DNA of 64,000 nt from Sinorhizobium mexicanum (GTDB taxonomy: Bacteria > Pseudomonadota > Alphaproteobacteria > Rhizobiales > Rhizobiaceae), in contig NZ_CP041239.1 in NCBI RefSeq assembly GCF_013488225.1, forward strand, positions 248,001-312,000, given 5' to 3'. The notes beneath the pieces were generated by a model. That model did not search any database. It saw nothing but the letters and a program-made list of their open reading frames with translations, and was not told the origin of the DNA. A program made the position numbers and the translations under genes. The stretch's first letter is position 1, and the number at the start of each line of letters is the position of its first letter. Shown here one piece after another: positions 27,846-36,610 of this stretch.

Positions 27846-28373
27846 ATGGCGGTCAAGACGGAGCGGGCGATACTCGCAGGCGGCTGCTTCTGGGGTCTTG
27901 AGGACCTGCTGCGTCGGGCAGAGGGAGTTGTGTCAACTCGCGTCGGCTACACAGGCGGTGAAACGGCGAATCCGACTTACGGGAACCATCATGGCCATGC
28001 CGAGGCAGTCGAGGTTGTCTACGATCCGAGTCTGCTGAGCTACCGCGCCCTTCTCGAGCTGTTCTTCCGGATCCATGACCCGACGACGTACGAGCAGCAG
28101 GGCAGCGACTTCGGGCCGAGCTATCGATCAGCGATCTTTTACACAGACGATGTTCAGAAAGAGATAGCGCTGGCGACAATCTCTGACATCGAAGCGTCAG
28201 GCCGCTGGCCGGGGCCGATCGTATCCGAAATAAATCCCGAGGAGCGCTTTTGGGAGGCCGAGCCAGAACACCAAGGCTACCTACTTCGGCATCCCGCCGG
28301 CTACACTTGCCATTTCTTACGCCCCGACTGGCGCCTTCTGCCTCGCGAAAAGCGGGCGCGGTCCGAGACGTAA
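27846..28373 (+). CDS. msrA: peptide methionine (S)-S-oxide reductase
   Basis: A 175-residue repair enzyme that reduces methionine-S-sulfoxide in proteins. The active site is [20 protein letters not shown] (C14), followed by [37 protein letters not shown] and [16 protein letters not shown]. The C-terminal region ([19 protein letters not shown]) has the shape of short MsrA. ATG 27846 follows GGAGG; the frame upstream is open by chance. It stands alone in a region rich in oxidant-defence genes. Confidence 0.95.
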   Translation: MAVKTERAILAGGCFWGLEDLLRRAEGVVSTRVGYTGGETANPTYGNHHGHAEAVEVVYDPSLLSYRALLELFFRIHDPTTYEQQGSDFGPSYRSAIFYTDDVQKEIALATISDIEASGRWPGPIVSEINPEERFWEAEPEHQGYLLRHPAGYTCHFLRPDWRLLPREKRARSET

Positions 28374-28799
28374 AAACGCGCGACGCATGATGGGATCAAC
28401 CGCCGCGGACGAGGCGAGCAAAAGAGGACGATCGCCGCAGGCCACTTATAAGGCAAAGCAGCACCCCGGTTATCTGCGCTTATCCTTGGTCCACTGATCG
28501 CTTGACGCCATAACCCGTAAACCATCGCCTATCGCCGACTACACCCGACGCGGCGACCCCACAGATCTCTTTCCCGTCCTTAGGCATCTGCGTGCACGCC
28601 CGGCGTATTGATCCTCGACGGTGGCCGGCTCCGGGTTCCAGAAAACGTGTCCGCCCGTCCAGGGATGCTGGACGCGGGTTTCATCGCGCCGGCAGCGGTG
28701 GCAACGTAGCTTTCGGAGACAGCGCCTCCGCGCTCCGCGTGATGCTGCATTGCCAGCGCACGGGCTCAGCAGTGTCGGAAATAGTTAGCGGTGAACACA
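28374..28799. other. intergenic, no gene seen
   Basis: About 425 bases between msrA and the LysR gene. No motif, repeat or convincing small ORF. Confidence 0.4.
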
Positions 28800-29738
28800 A
28801 TGGAGCTCCACCAGGTTCGGTACTTTCTGGCTGTCGCAAGCACGCTGAACTTCACGCGTGCTGCGGAGATGTGCAACGTCACGCAACCGGCCCTGACCAA
28901 GGGCGTGCAAAAGCTGGAGCAGGAACTCGGGGGCGAGCTCATCTACCGGGAACGCCAACTCACCCACCTCACGGACCTGGGGAAAGCGGTGCTGCCGATG
29001 CTTGAGCGCGCACTCGCCTCGACAGAGGCTGTCCGACGCCGCGCGCGTCAGTTTCAGCAAAAGGAGGTGGCTCCATTAACCATCGGTCTCGCCCCATCCA
29101 TTTCCGCCTCGCTCGTTCTTGAGCCTATCGCCGAAATTCGCAAATTCGTCCCTGGCCTCCATGTCGAACTTCGGGAAGAGCCGCCAAGCCGCCTTGTTGA
29201 GCTCCTGCTGGAGGGCGAAATAAACGTCGCCCTGGTTGGGGATCTCGACGATACACCAGAACGGATCGACGATTGGGCGCTGTTCGCAGAGCGCTATGTC
29301 GCCGTTCTCGCCCCGTCGCATGAACTTGCAGACCGTCCAGTGATCGCAATGGAGGCGCTTCGTGAAGCCACCATTCTGGATCGCTCCTACTGCGACGTGG
29401 CTCCGAAATTTCACCGTCTCTTCTTTCCCGACGCGCCGCCGCATCATAACCATCGCAGTTGCCGGGACTTGCACCTGCAGCATTTGGCAGCCGCGGGGTT
29501 CGGAATAGTCCTCGCTCCCGAGCATATGCCCCGGTTACCCTCCCTAAAGGCGCTTCCGATCGAGGGGGATCCGGTCTGGCGGGAGGTCCGGCTTCTTGCC
29601 GTGCAGGGCCGCCGCTACTCACCGGCGCTCGACGCCTTCGTAAAGGTGGCGCGGCTGCACGACTGGTCTCTTCACACGGGATCGCCGCTCCAAACCAAGC
29701 ACCACAGCCACCTCGAAGCGACCGGTGTGTCCGCATGA
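28800..29738 (+). CDS. LysR family transcriptional regulator
   Basis: A 312-residue regulator with the N-terminal winged helix ELHQVRYFLAVASTLNFTRA, CNVTQPALTKGVQKLEQELG and LTDLGKAVLPMLE, of the group close to oxidant or aromatic regulators. The effector domain starts LTIGLAPSISASLVLEPIAE. A GTG at 28791 is an alternative start. The peroxiredoxin-like gene begins 43 bases downstream in the same direction, so control of that gene, and possibly co-transcription, is likely. Confidence 0.9.
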   Translation: MELHQVRYFLAVASTLNFTRAAEMCNVTQPALTKGVQKLEQELGGELIYRERQLTHLTDLGKAVLPMLERALASTEAVRRRARQFQQKEVAPLTIGLAPSISASLVLEPIAEIRKFVPGLHVELREEPPSRLVELLLEGEINVALVGDLDDTPERIDDWALFAERYVAVLAPSHELADRPVIAMEALREATILDRSYCDVAPKFHRLFFPDAPPHHNHRSCRDLHLQHLAAAGFGIVLAPEHMPRLPSLKALPIEGDPVWREVRLLAVQGRRYSPALDAFVKVARLHDWSLHTGSPLQTKHHSHLEATGVSA

Positions 29739-29780
29739 CCCCCCGCATGTCGCCCAGTTCTTGAGATGCCCGGTGTGCAG

Positions 29781-30485
29781 ATGAGCGTCGAATTGATGTC
29801 CGACCATTTAACCAGGAGCCTCAATCAGGTGCGTAACGAGCTGCTGGCCGGGCTCAGTGACGCGGACCGGGAGTCCTACCTCTTTCTCGTCGATTGGCTC
29901 CGCAGGACGGATGTCGCGTCGCACGCATTGCAGGTCGGCGACACGGCGCCGGATTTTCTTCTGCCCGATGCGCATGGACGACTCCATTCGTCCGAACACC
30001 TTCGCGGTGAAGGGCCGCTTGTGGTCAGCTTCTACCGGGGTGGATGGTGCCCATTCTGCAACGCAGAGCTTCGCGCTCTTCAGGCGCTCAAGGCCGAATT
30101 TGATAGCCTGAAGGCGAATCTTGTCGTGCTGTCTCCCGAGACCCGTGATCTGCCGAGGCAGCTGCAACGGCAGTTGAACCTCGACCTGACGATGCTCGCG
30201 GACGTCGACCATGGCGTGGCAATATCCTACGGCGTCCTGTTTCGTGTCCCTGACGAAACCAAGGCGCACTACGCGGGGCAAGGTTACGACTTCGCGCACC
30301 GTCATGGCTCGACCGAGTGGATGCTGCCAATCCCGGCGACTTTCGTGATCGATCAGGACGGCGTCGTCAGAGGCGCCTTCGTCGAGCCCGATTTTACCAT
30401 CCGCCAGGAGCCATCCGACATCCTCGCCGAACTTCGCCAGCTTGCCGGACCTCATGCCAAGGATGCTTCCGCGTCCGACGAATGA
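29781..30485 (+). CDS. peroxiredoxin-like protein (AhpC/TSA family)
   Basis: A 234-residue redoxin. A helical N-terminal stretch of about 45 residues precedes the thioredoxin fold: DTAPDFLLPDAHGR, VVSFYRGGWCPFCNAELRAL (C90, C93), VVLSPETRDLPRQLQRQ, and the closing IPATFVIDQDGVVRGAFVEP. The CPFC arrangement places it with the peroxiredoxin-like proteins that reduce peroxides with thioredoxin or glutathione. It follows the LysR gene closely. A related protein at 48949-49560 has CPGC instead. Confidence 0.9.
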   Translation: MSVELMSDHLTRSLNQVRNELLAGLSDADRESYLFLVDWLRRTDVASHALQVGDTAPDFLLPDAHGRLHSSEHLRGEGPLVVSFYRGGWCPFCNAELRALQALKAEFDSLKANLVVLSPETRDLPRQLQRQLNLDLTMLADVDHGVAISYGVLFRVPDETKAHYAGQGYDFAHRHGSTEWMLPIPATFVIDQDGVVRGAFVEPDFTIRQEPSDILAELRQLAGPHAKDASASDE

Positions 30486-30709
30486 TGTCGGCCCGAGCTC
30501 CTGAACCACCACAGTGGGGTCTGCTGAGATTCATCTGGAGTTTATGACCGCGGCTGGATGACGGCTTTGAAGCTCTGGTCGGTGTCGGATGGCATTGCCA
30601 TGCGTTTGAAATCCTTGAGCTTGCATATCAACAGACCTTAGAGCGAAGCGAAAAGAATAAAACGATTCCCGAGCGCATCGGGCCAAAGGCGAAAAGGTTG
30701 GACGCAGTC

Positions 30710-31873
30710 ATGGCGCAGGCAACGGATATGTCGTTCTACGACGGCCTTCCTCTTTTCGAAGCATTCGAGGGAGTTGCCGACGCGGCCAACTACCGACCCC
30801 TGCCGGATGGATGGCTGCTGGCGGTCGCCGACATCGTCGATTCGACCGGCGCCATTGCGGAGGGTCTTTACAAGAGCGTCAACATGGCGGGTGCAAGCGT
30901 CATATCGGCGTTGATGAATGCGCTCGACGAAAGAAATCTGCCCTTCGTCTTCAGCGGTGATGGAGCACTTGCGGCAATACCCGCGGCGATGGAGGCGAAA
31001 GCGCGCGCAGCATTGGCGGCCGCCAAGACCTGGGTCGCGGAAGAGCTTGGCCTCGAACTGCGGGCAGCACTTGTTCCGGTTGCCGACATCCGCGCCAGCG
31101 GGCGCGACATGCGTGTCGCCCGCTTCAAGGCGAGTGAGGAGGTCTCCTACGCCATGTTTTCTGGGGGTGGTGCCAGTTGGGCAGACGCGGAAATGAAGGC
31201 GGGCCGCTATCAGATCGAGGCAGCGGCGGCCGGAAGCAGGCCGGATCTGACCGGGCTATCCTGCCGCTGGAATCCGATTGTCTCCCGCCATGGGGCAATC
31301 GTCTCGATCATTGCTGTCCCGGGTCTGCTCGGCAATGGTCCGGATTTCCAGGCACTGGTCGGCGACATCGTGGCATTGGTCGAAGGCGAGGAACGAGGCG
31401 GGCATCCGGTGCCGGAAAACGGTCCCGAGTCTCGGCTCTCCATGCAAGGGGTCGCAATCGAGTCGCGCGCCGTGGCGCGGAAAGGCCGACGTCTTCTCGC
31501 CTGGTCGTGGATAACGCTCCAGAGCCTGATGCGGTTGGTGTGCTCCAAGTTGGGGTGGAACATCGGCAAGTTCGATACCACGCAATACAAGCGCGATCTG
31601 GTCAAAAACTCCGACTTCCGCAAATTCGACGACGGGTTGATGATGACGGTCGATATCGGCATCGAGCGGCTGCGCCAGATCGAGGAAAGGCTGAAGACGG
31701 CAGCCGAGGCCGGCGTCTCCAGCTACGGCTTGCATCAACAGGATTCGGCGCTGATGACCTGTATCGTGCCGGCGGCCATGAGCCGCGATCACGTGCATTT
31801 CATCGACGGGGCAGCCGGCGGCTACGCCATGGCGGCGAAGAACCTCAAAGCGACGCTCGCTCCAGTCGGCTAG
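30710..31873 (+). CDS. DUF3095 family protein
   Basis: A 387-residue protein of DUF3095. The first half resembles a nucleotide-cyclase-like fold (VADIVDSTGAIAEGLYKSVN, FVFSGDGALAAIPAAM), and the second half contains KRDLVKNSDFRKFDDGLMMT with LHQQDSALMTCIVPAAMSRD and HFIDGAAGGYAMAAKNLKA. Length fits the family. Enzymatic activity has not been established for the family as far as I know. A TTG at 30698 is an alternative start. It stands alone. Confidence 0.88.
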   Translation: MAQATDMSFYDGLPLFEAFEGVADAANYRPLPDGWLLAVADIVDSTGAIAEGLYKSVNMAGASVISALMNALDERNLPFVFSGDGALAAIPAAMEAKARAALAAAKTWVAEELGLELRAALVPVADIRASGRDMRVARFKASEEVSYAMFSGGGASWADAEMKAGRYQIEAAAAGSRPDLTGLSCRWNPIVSRHGAIVSIIAVPGLLGNGPDFQALVGDIVALVEGEERGGHPVPENGPESRLSMQGVAIESRAVARKGRRLLAWSWITLQSLMRLVCSKLGWNIGKFDTTQYKRDLVKNSDFRKFDDGLMMTVDIGIERLRQIEERLKTAAEAGVSSYGLHQQDSALMTCIVPAAMSRDHVHFIDGAAGGYAMAAKNLKATLAPVG

Positions 31874-32000
31874 GTGTTCAGATGGGATATTCCGCTGACG
31901 TCCCGTATAGCGGCCATGTATTGCGGTGCCGCGCTTCGAGCTGGTGATAAACGTGGTGGTCTGTGTGAAGCAGCCACAAGCATCAGAAAGGAAGCGCCGC

Positions 32001-32584
32001 ATGAAGCATTTTGCCAGAGCGGACGTTTCTGTGAGGAGACCTGCATATGCATCGTGGACGAAACGGGTAGATTTTCCGGAAGATGAGGGTTATCAGCCGT
32101 CCTGACGACCTTGCGAGGTCCTGACCGATCCTTCCGGAATTTCGCAGGGGTCAGGCTAGAGGCTGGATCGTTGTCGCGATGGTTGTTCGGTGGCCTCGCT
32201 GAAGCCGGGTTGCCGGCGCTCTGCATCGAGACACGGCACCCAAAGGCGTTCCCGCAGGCACAAGTTAACACGACCGATCGAAACGACGCGCCCGGCGCAG
32301 CGCAGATGATGCGCGTCAAACTTTTTCGACCGGTCCATGTCAAAACGCTGGCAAGTCAGAAGCGGCGCGCCCCGCTGAGCGCGCGCAACCTGCTTCAGGA
32401 GAAGGCCACCGCTATCGAGAACGATATCCGTGCCCTTTCGCGCATTTTCGGTTTGAAACTTGGCATTGTGGGCTCCGGGAAGTTTGAGGAACGCATCGGG
32501 ATCTCTGCGGCGACAGTCCGGAACCGTGCGCTCCTTGCGGCACGAACGGAGCTTCGCGATGAAACGCGCCGCGTAAATCACTGA
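32001..32584 (+). mobile_element. IS110-family transposase remnant
   Basis: The N-terminal start of an IS110-type transposase (MKHFARADVSV, then in another frame CICIVDETGR) is followed by the catalytic-domain part: LFGGLAEAGLPALCIETRH, KTDRNDA-like TDRNDAPGAAQMMRVKLF, RPVHVKTLASQKRRAPL and IENDIRALSRIFGLKLGIVG. Several frame changes occur, and the second half (transposase_20 part) is gone. No target duplication can be defined. This accounts for most of the 31.9-32.6 kb gap. Confidence 0.85.
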
Positions 32585-32752
32585 CGCCTCATAGCATTCT
32601 CCAATTTCCGCGCCCCAAGGGCTCCTCTCAGAATTGGACCACATCCATTAGCGGTTCGTTGACACCAATCCGGCTGACTTCCTGATCTTAGCCTACGGCA
32701 CCGGGTTTCTACCGCGCCTTCAGTTTTCTCTTGCATCCTCAGCGCCCGGAAA

Positions 32753-33061
32753 TCATGCGCTTTTGGGACATTTGCTTCGGTGCACTGCCGCGCTTGACGC
32801 ACTCAATCGAAACCCTGAGACGAAGTCTCTCACTTTCTCCGCAGACATCTCGCATGGTTTGAGAGACGGGTTGCCCGATCCCAACCAGTATAGATTGAAA
32901 CTGACAATGTCCGTTCCCGCCAATTCTCGCGCAAACAGGCTGTTGCGTCGTCCATCGTCGGATCGGCGAAAGCTCACACCATATCGCCGTCCCTTGTAGA
33001 TACCTTCGCTGTAGCCCTCAGGGAGTGCTGCTAGCGCGGCCTCAAAATCAGCATTCTCCAT
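32753..33061 (-). CDS. conserved hypothetical protein
   Basis: A 102-residue soluble protein. ATG 33061 follows AGGGAG at a good distance. Its body reads LPEGYSEGIYKGRRYGVSFR, SLFARELAGTDIVSFNLYWL and LKPCEMSAEKVRDFVSGF, with strongly protein-like composition. I recall similar small proteins in rhizobia but know no function. It stands alone between an IS110 remnant and a truncated sigma factor. Confidence 0.7.
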   Translation of the reverse strand: MENADFEAALAALPEGYSEGIYKGRRYGVSFRRSDDGRRNSLFARELAGTDIVSFNLYWLGSGNPSLKPCEMSAEKVRDFVSGFRLSASSAAVHRSKCPKSA

Positions 33062-33429
33062 CCACTAACGCTCCCTTTCGAAGTGAGAAGCATATATTTG
33101 TACTGCACCGTTGATTTCTTCGCGCCGCGTCGGTGGCATCGGTTCCGTAGCCATGGGTCATTGGACCATGGAATTTCGCGGTCCTGTTTATAGCTTGTCT
33201 GCAAAGGAGTGCGGAAGAAGAAGATATACAACAAAAATCCCGAAGCAGTACGCTGCTGACGCCAGAACAGTACCGGGTCACGCCGCAACACGGCACGGAG
33301 CGACCGTTTCAGAACAAATGCTGGGCGATAAATCCGACGGCGGCACCGGTTGGTTTCGCTGGCCGCAATTGGGCTCAGATCGTGCGGCGCTGCGATGGTT
33401 GTCGCAAGGAGTTGCTCCAGGAGCGCTGG
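33062..33429. other. intergenic, no gene seen
   Basis: About 370 bases; competing open frames on both strands but no motif. The first half of the sigma factor that should precede 33430 is not found here. Confidence 0.4.
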
Positions 33430-33726
33430 ATGGCAGACGCTTTGATCCGAGACGTCGTGGAACGGTCGATAGATGAGTTGCCCGATGAGCTGCGCATCGT
33501 GTTCGTCGCCTGCGTCGTCGACGGCATGACGCCGGATCAGTGTGCGGAGTTGTTTGCACTCACATCGGAGACGGTGGAGGCACGTCTGCACGACGCCCGA
33601 AATTTCCTGGTTGAAATGCTTATACACCAGTTCGACCCCGCCTTCGGCGGCGTGTATCAGCTTGACGATAGCAGTTCCGAGCGCATTACCAAGGCAGTAA
33701 TGGACCGGCTTTTCCCGCGCCGGTGA
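33430..33726 (+). pseudogene. truncated ECF sigma factor (region 4 only)
   Basis: Ninety-eight codons with SIDELPDELRIVFVACVVDG then TPDQCAELFALTSETVEARLHD ARNFL, the helix-turn-helix of sigma region 4, and a tail ERITKAVMDRLFPRR that I recall from ECF factors of the anti-sigma-free type. Region 2, needed to contact core polymerase and the -10 box, is absent. A similar truncated copy, more damaged, lies at 48560. The ORF has an ATG after AGGAG, so a short DNA-binding protein could still be made. Confidence 0.7.
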
Positions 33727-33979
33727 AGCGGCGCGACCTGAAAGCGGCTAAGCCGGCGCGTCGCTTCTATCGCAAACCCATCGCTAGGACAGTGGGATCG
33801 GAGACAGACTGTTCGGGCAGCGAGAATTTCGAACTGGTCGGTGAGCGACGGTATCGAAGTGAAGGTGTACCTCACTTGTCCTTTGCGCATCATGTGGACC
33901 ATCACGATGCCGGAAAGGATGGCCGCGCGCAGGTCATCGACTCGGAACCGAGCATGGCCGATCCGCGCTTGATGCGCCG

Positions 33980-34216
33980 ATGGTCCTTGTCGTTGAAGGC
34001 AACCACTACGTCCCGCCGGAGTCCGTTGATAGGCGGTATCTTAGGCAGAGCCCGACGACCAGCCGATGTCCGTGGAAGGGCCTTGCGAATTACTGTTCGC
34101 TTGTCGTCGATGGCAAAGTGAATGAGGACGCAGCATGGTATTACGCCGAGCCCTCCGATGCGGCCGCGGCCATCAAAGGCTACATCGCATTCTGGAAAGG
34201 TGTGGATGTAAGGTAA
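33980..34216 (+). CDS. DUF427 family protein, shortened at the N-terminus
   Basis: A 78-residue protein: VLVVEGNHYVPPESVDRRYL, TTSRCPWKGLANYCSLVVDG and AAWYYAEPSDAAAAIKGYIA then FWKGV. This is the DUF427 fold, whose members usually have about 93 residues. The first strand (normally starting with a Trp-rich K-A-x-W-N) is not seen before ATG 33980, and there is no ribosome site. It is either a short form or a 5'-damaged gene. Function unknown. Confidence 0.7.
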   Translation: MVLVVEGNHYVPPESVDRRYLRQSPTTSRCPWKGLANYCSLVVDGKVNEDAAWYYAEPSDAAAAIKGYIAFWKGVDVR

Positions 34217-34233
34217 TGGACGGACTGCCGTCG

Positions 34234-35259
34234 TCACCCCACCTTAAGGGCCGCGGGCGGCTCATCACTCGGGGCGCCGTCCGCTTCGATGTCGCAGGCG
34301 ACCAGGACGCGTTTCGCTTCCGACCGATAGTCTGAAGGGTCGGTCCCGTAATGCTTGCGGAAGGTTCGCGTGAAGCTGCTGCGGCTCTGATATCCGGCGT
34401 GAAGTGCAACTTGGTCGATGGACGCTGCATTGGCAGCCAGCAGACCTGCCGCATGCCGCATGCGAAGACGTCGCAGGACGGACATCGGAGATTCACCAAA
34501 CGCGGCCGTGAACCTCGCCATGAACGCCGAGCGGCTCAACCCTACCGATCTGCATAGGGTTTGAACGCTGAACTCCGCCGCCGGACAGGATGCCATTTCG
34601 GCAAACGCGCGCGCTATCGGCGGGTCATTCAGAAGAGAAAGGTGCTCCACCCAAGTGTTTGCCGACGTCAGGCTGCGACGAAGCAGGGTCAGCAGCACGA
34701 GCTTGAATAGCGCCGACGCCATCGGTCCGCCACCGATCTCGCGCGCGGCAAGTTCAACCATCGCATAGCTCATGACCTGGTCGAGCTGATCATACGCATC
34801 AAAGGTTTCGACTACCGGCGAAGCGAGCGAAGCAAAGAGATCCAGTCCCGGACCGTAAACCGCATGGAAGCAACCGCAGACGAGCGACAATGCCGCTTCG
34901 CCTTCGCCGATCGCGCAGCGGTGCACCGAGCCAGGAGCAAAGGTGCTTTTCTTGATGCTGCCGGCGCCAGAACGGGAGCACCCGAACGATGAACCGGCCG
35001 CGACGATGTCGATCGACTTATTCGCCGGCGCCACGACGAGCATGTGCGGGACGAGCTCGATCGCTGCTTCGCCTTCGATGATGATCATGCCGGAACCAGT
35101 GAGACCATAAATTATGGTCGGCAGATCGCCTCTCTCGATGTGGAGGCAGGCCCGAGCGGCGACCAGGCACTCGGACAGCCGGGCCGAGGCCACGTCCATC
35201 GTCCCCATCAGTTTGTCGAGATCAGCTCGCGATATTCGCCAAAGCGGTTCGCCTGCCAC
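34234..35259 (-). CDS. AraC family transcriptional regulator, paralogue of the 1.1 kb gene
   Basis: A 341-residue cupin-AraC regulator closely similar along its whole length to the protein at 1086-2120: GEPLWRISRADLDKLMGTMD, HMLVVAPANKS, CRSVGLSRSAFMARF, FGESPMSVLRRLRMRH and QVALHAGYQSRSSFTRTF. Compared with the first gene, the 5' end has an extra base in the GGCTTTCTGG region. The original ATG is thereby put out of frame, and a GTG at 35259 is the first usable start. It may be expressed weakly or be recently inactivated. Converges on the DUF427 gene. Confidence 0.8.
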   Translation of the reverse strand: MAGEPLWRISRADLDKLMGTMDVASARLSECLVAARACLHIERGDLPTIIYGLTGSGMIIIEGEAAIELVPHMLVVAPANKSIDIVAAGSSFGCSRSGAGSIKKSTFAPGSVHRCAIGEGEAALSLVCGCFHAVYGPGLDLFASLASPVVETFDAYDQLDQVMSYAMVELAAREIGGGPMASALFKLVLLTLLRRSLTSANTWVEHLSLLNDPPIARAFAEMASCPAAEFSVQTLCRSVGLSRSAFMARFTAAFGESPMSVLRRLRMRHAAGLLAANAASIDQVALHAGYQSRSSFTRTFRKHYGTDPSDYRSEAKRVLVACDIEADGAPSDEPPAALKVG

Positions 35260-35567
35260 GTCCAGAAAGCCTCACGGTGCATCAGCTCACATCAGCTCGA
35301 CGATCGGAGGCTTGAGACAGCACTGCCTGACGCGGGCGCGCCGCGTCGCGCGTCAGGTGAAAGGTCTTATGCGGTCCGGCCCGATTGGCTGTTGAGCATC
35401 AATATTTGCGCTCGCCCTCGAAGAAGGCTGGTGCACAGTCGCGCAGCTATGCGGCTTGGTGTAGTCTCCCCGCCCAAATATGATAATTTCAGTCAACGCA
35501 TGAATGGGCAGCAAAGGGTCCTTTTTCGCCGCCCCAATTCGATGAATTACAATCCGACGATCGCCGC
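35260..35567. other. intergenic, no gene seen
   Basis: About 310 bases between the AraC start and the EgtD remnant; no motif found. Confidence 0.4.
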
Positions 35568-35589
35568 TCAGCAGCGAATGAGCCCGAAC

Positions 35590-35870
35590 AGGCCGAATAA
35601 CGCGTCCGCATCCTGCCAAGCCTCTGCAGCAAGCCGCTGCGCAAGCAAAGCCTGCGCCTCGATCGTGTTCAAATTCCCCATTGTCGAGCCCGGAAAAAAT
35701 CCCGCCCTGCCGCCGCCGGAGCCATCAAACGGAACCTCAAACACATCCAGGAAATTGCGCTCGATGGGGCGCACCCAGAGCGATGGGAAGCGCGAAGCGA
35801 TCCGCTTCGACGTTTCTGCAAGGAACACGGCGGCAATATCGATCGGCACGTAGCCACGCGAGTGGTAATA
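35590..35870 (-). pseudogene. remnant of EgtD-type histidine methyltransferase
   Basis: The minus strand reads YVPIDIAAVFLAETSKRIAS, WVRPIERNFLD and GRAGFFPGSTMGNLNTIEA. These match central blocks of the L-histidine N-alpha-methyltransferase EgtD (the Y-x-P-x-D-I and GFFPGST-GN motifs), an enzyme of ergothioneine synthesis. Both the N-terminal 120 and the C-terminal 130 or so residues are missing, and the frame ends soon after. No egtB is nearby. Confidence 0.75.
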
Positions 35871-35946
35871 ACCATCGTTTATCGACTTCATGGCGAGAGA
35901 TGATTTCCCTCGCTTGCGTTGCAAGGTCATGTTCCAAAGCATTGTC
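35861..35946 (+). repeat. E2 element copy 1
   Basis: Shares TAATAAC, ATCG-TATCGACTT, ATGGCGAGAGATGATTT and, with copy 2, further CGTTGCAAGG and CAAAGCAT. Ends about 70-105 bases before the start of the ORF at 36017. Copies 2 and 3 lie at 52195-52277 (minus) and 61468-61512. Confidence 0.7.
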
Positions 35947-36016
35947 GTATCGAGACTTTCGGTACCGAAACCGACACGCGGAACACGACACAGAATGAGA
36001 AGCCAGGAAGGTCGAT

Positions 36017-36610
36017 ATGCAAAGCGACGACGTGATCGAAGTGGTCACGCCTTTCGGCGGTGGGATTAGCGAAGTTACCCTATTTACGAATGCTGCCGCC
36101 GTTCTTGCGGGCACTGCAGGTGTGTTGGTCGAACAGGGCCGGATTCTCGATGCCGTAATCCGGCATCGATCATCCCTTGATAGCGACGTCGCCCTCGTCG
36201 CGAGGAGGGTCGAGATGCCTCCGATTGGCAGAGACTGTGAGATTACCGGCGTGCCGTGCCGCAACTTATCGCTGAGCTCCCGTGCCGCCCTGCTGACACA
36301 AGACGTGGGCCCCCAGACGGTTCCGCACGACATCGAAAGCCTCCCTGCCGCGGTCAAATTCTGGGCCGCGGCTGTTGGAGCGCCGGACGGAGGTCGAGGA
36401 AAGGCAACTGATCATCGACCGAATGCGGCACGCAGTACTCGGCCAGGTCGAGCGCTCTGTCCAAGAGAGCCATTGAAATCAAGTACCAGGGTCGGCGTCA
36501 GAACGCCGGTGCGAATTATCATGGTGCCTGTATCGGGGCCGGTCGACGGCAACAGTGCCGACCCGTCCAATTCAATTGTAACAATCAAGTCCTTGGGGAG
36601 ACGGAAGTGA
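36017..36610 (+). CDS. hypothetical protein, possibly chimeric or degraded
   Basis: ATG 36017 follows AGGAAGG, and its leader (with the E2 element) resembles that of the histidine kinase at 61610 including the start MQ. Residues about 55-75 (VALVARRVEMPPIGRDCEIT, GVPCR) echo VRFVDIPLLGPNGEVSGILC of that kinase, so it may be a decayed relative of its N-terminal part. After residue 120 the frame turns Arg/Pro-rich, and an alternative frame (EVEERQLIIDRMRHAVLG) looks more protein-like, which suggests a frameshift. The stop overlaps the GTG start of the efflux adaptor. Confidence 0.35.
   Translation: MQSDDVIEVVTPFGGGISEVTLFTNAAAVLAGTAGVLVEQGRILDAVIRHRSSLDSDVALVARRVEMPPIGRDCEITGVPCRNLSLSSRAALLTQDVGPQTVPHDIESLPAAVKFWAAAVGAPDGGRGKATDHRPNAARSTRPGRALCPREPLKSSTRVGVRTPVRIIMVPVSGPVDGNSADPSNSIVTIKSLGRRK

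Noticed and set aside
32578..32752. Possible gene end on the minus strand next to the IS110 remnant
   Set aside because: Short, no motif, and overlaps the end of the conserved hypothetical gene; probably chance.
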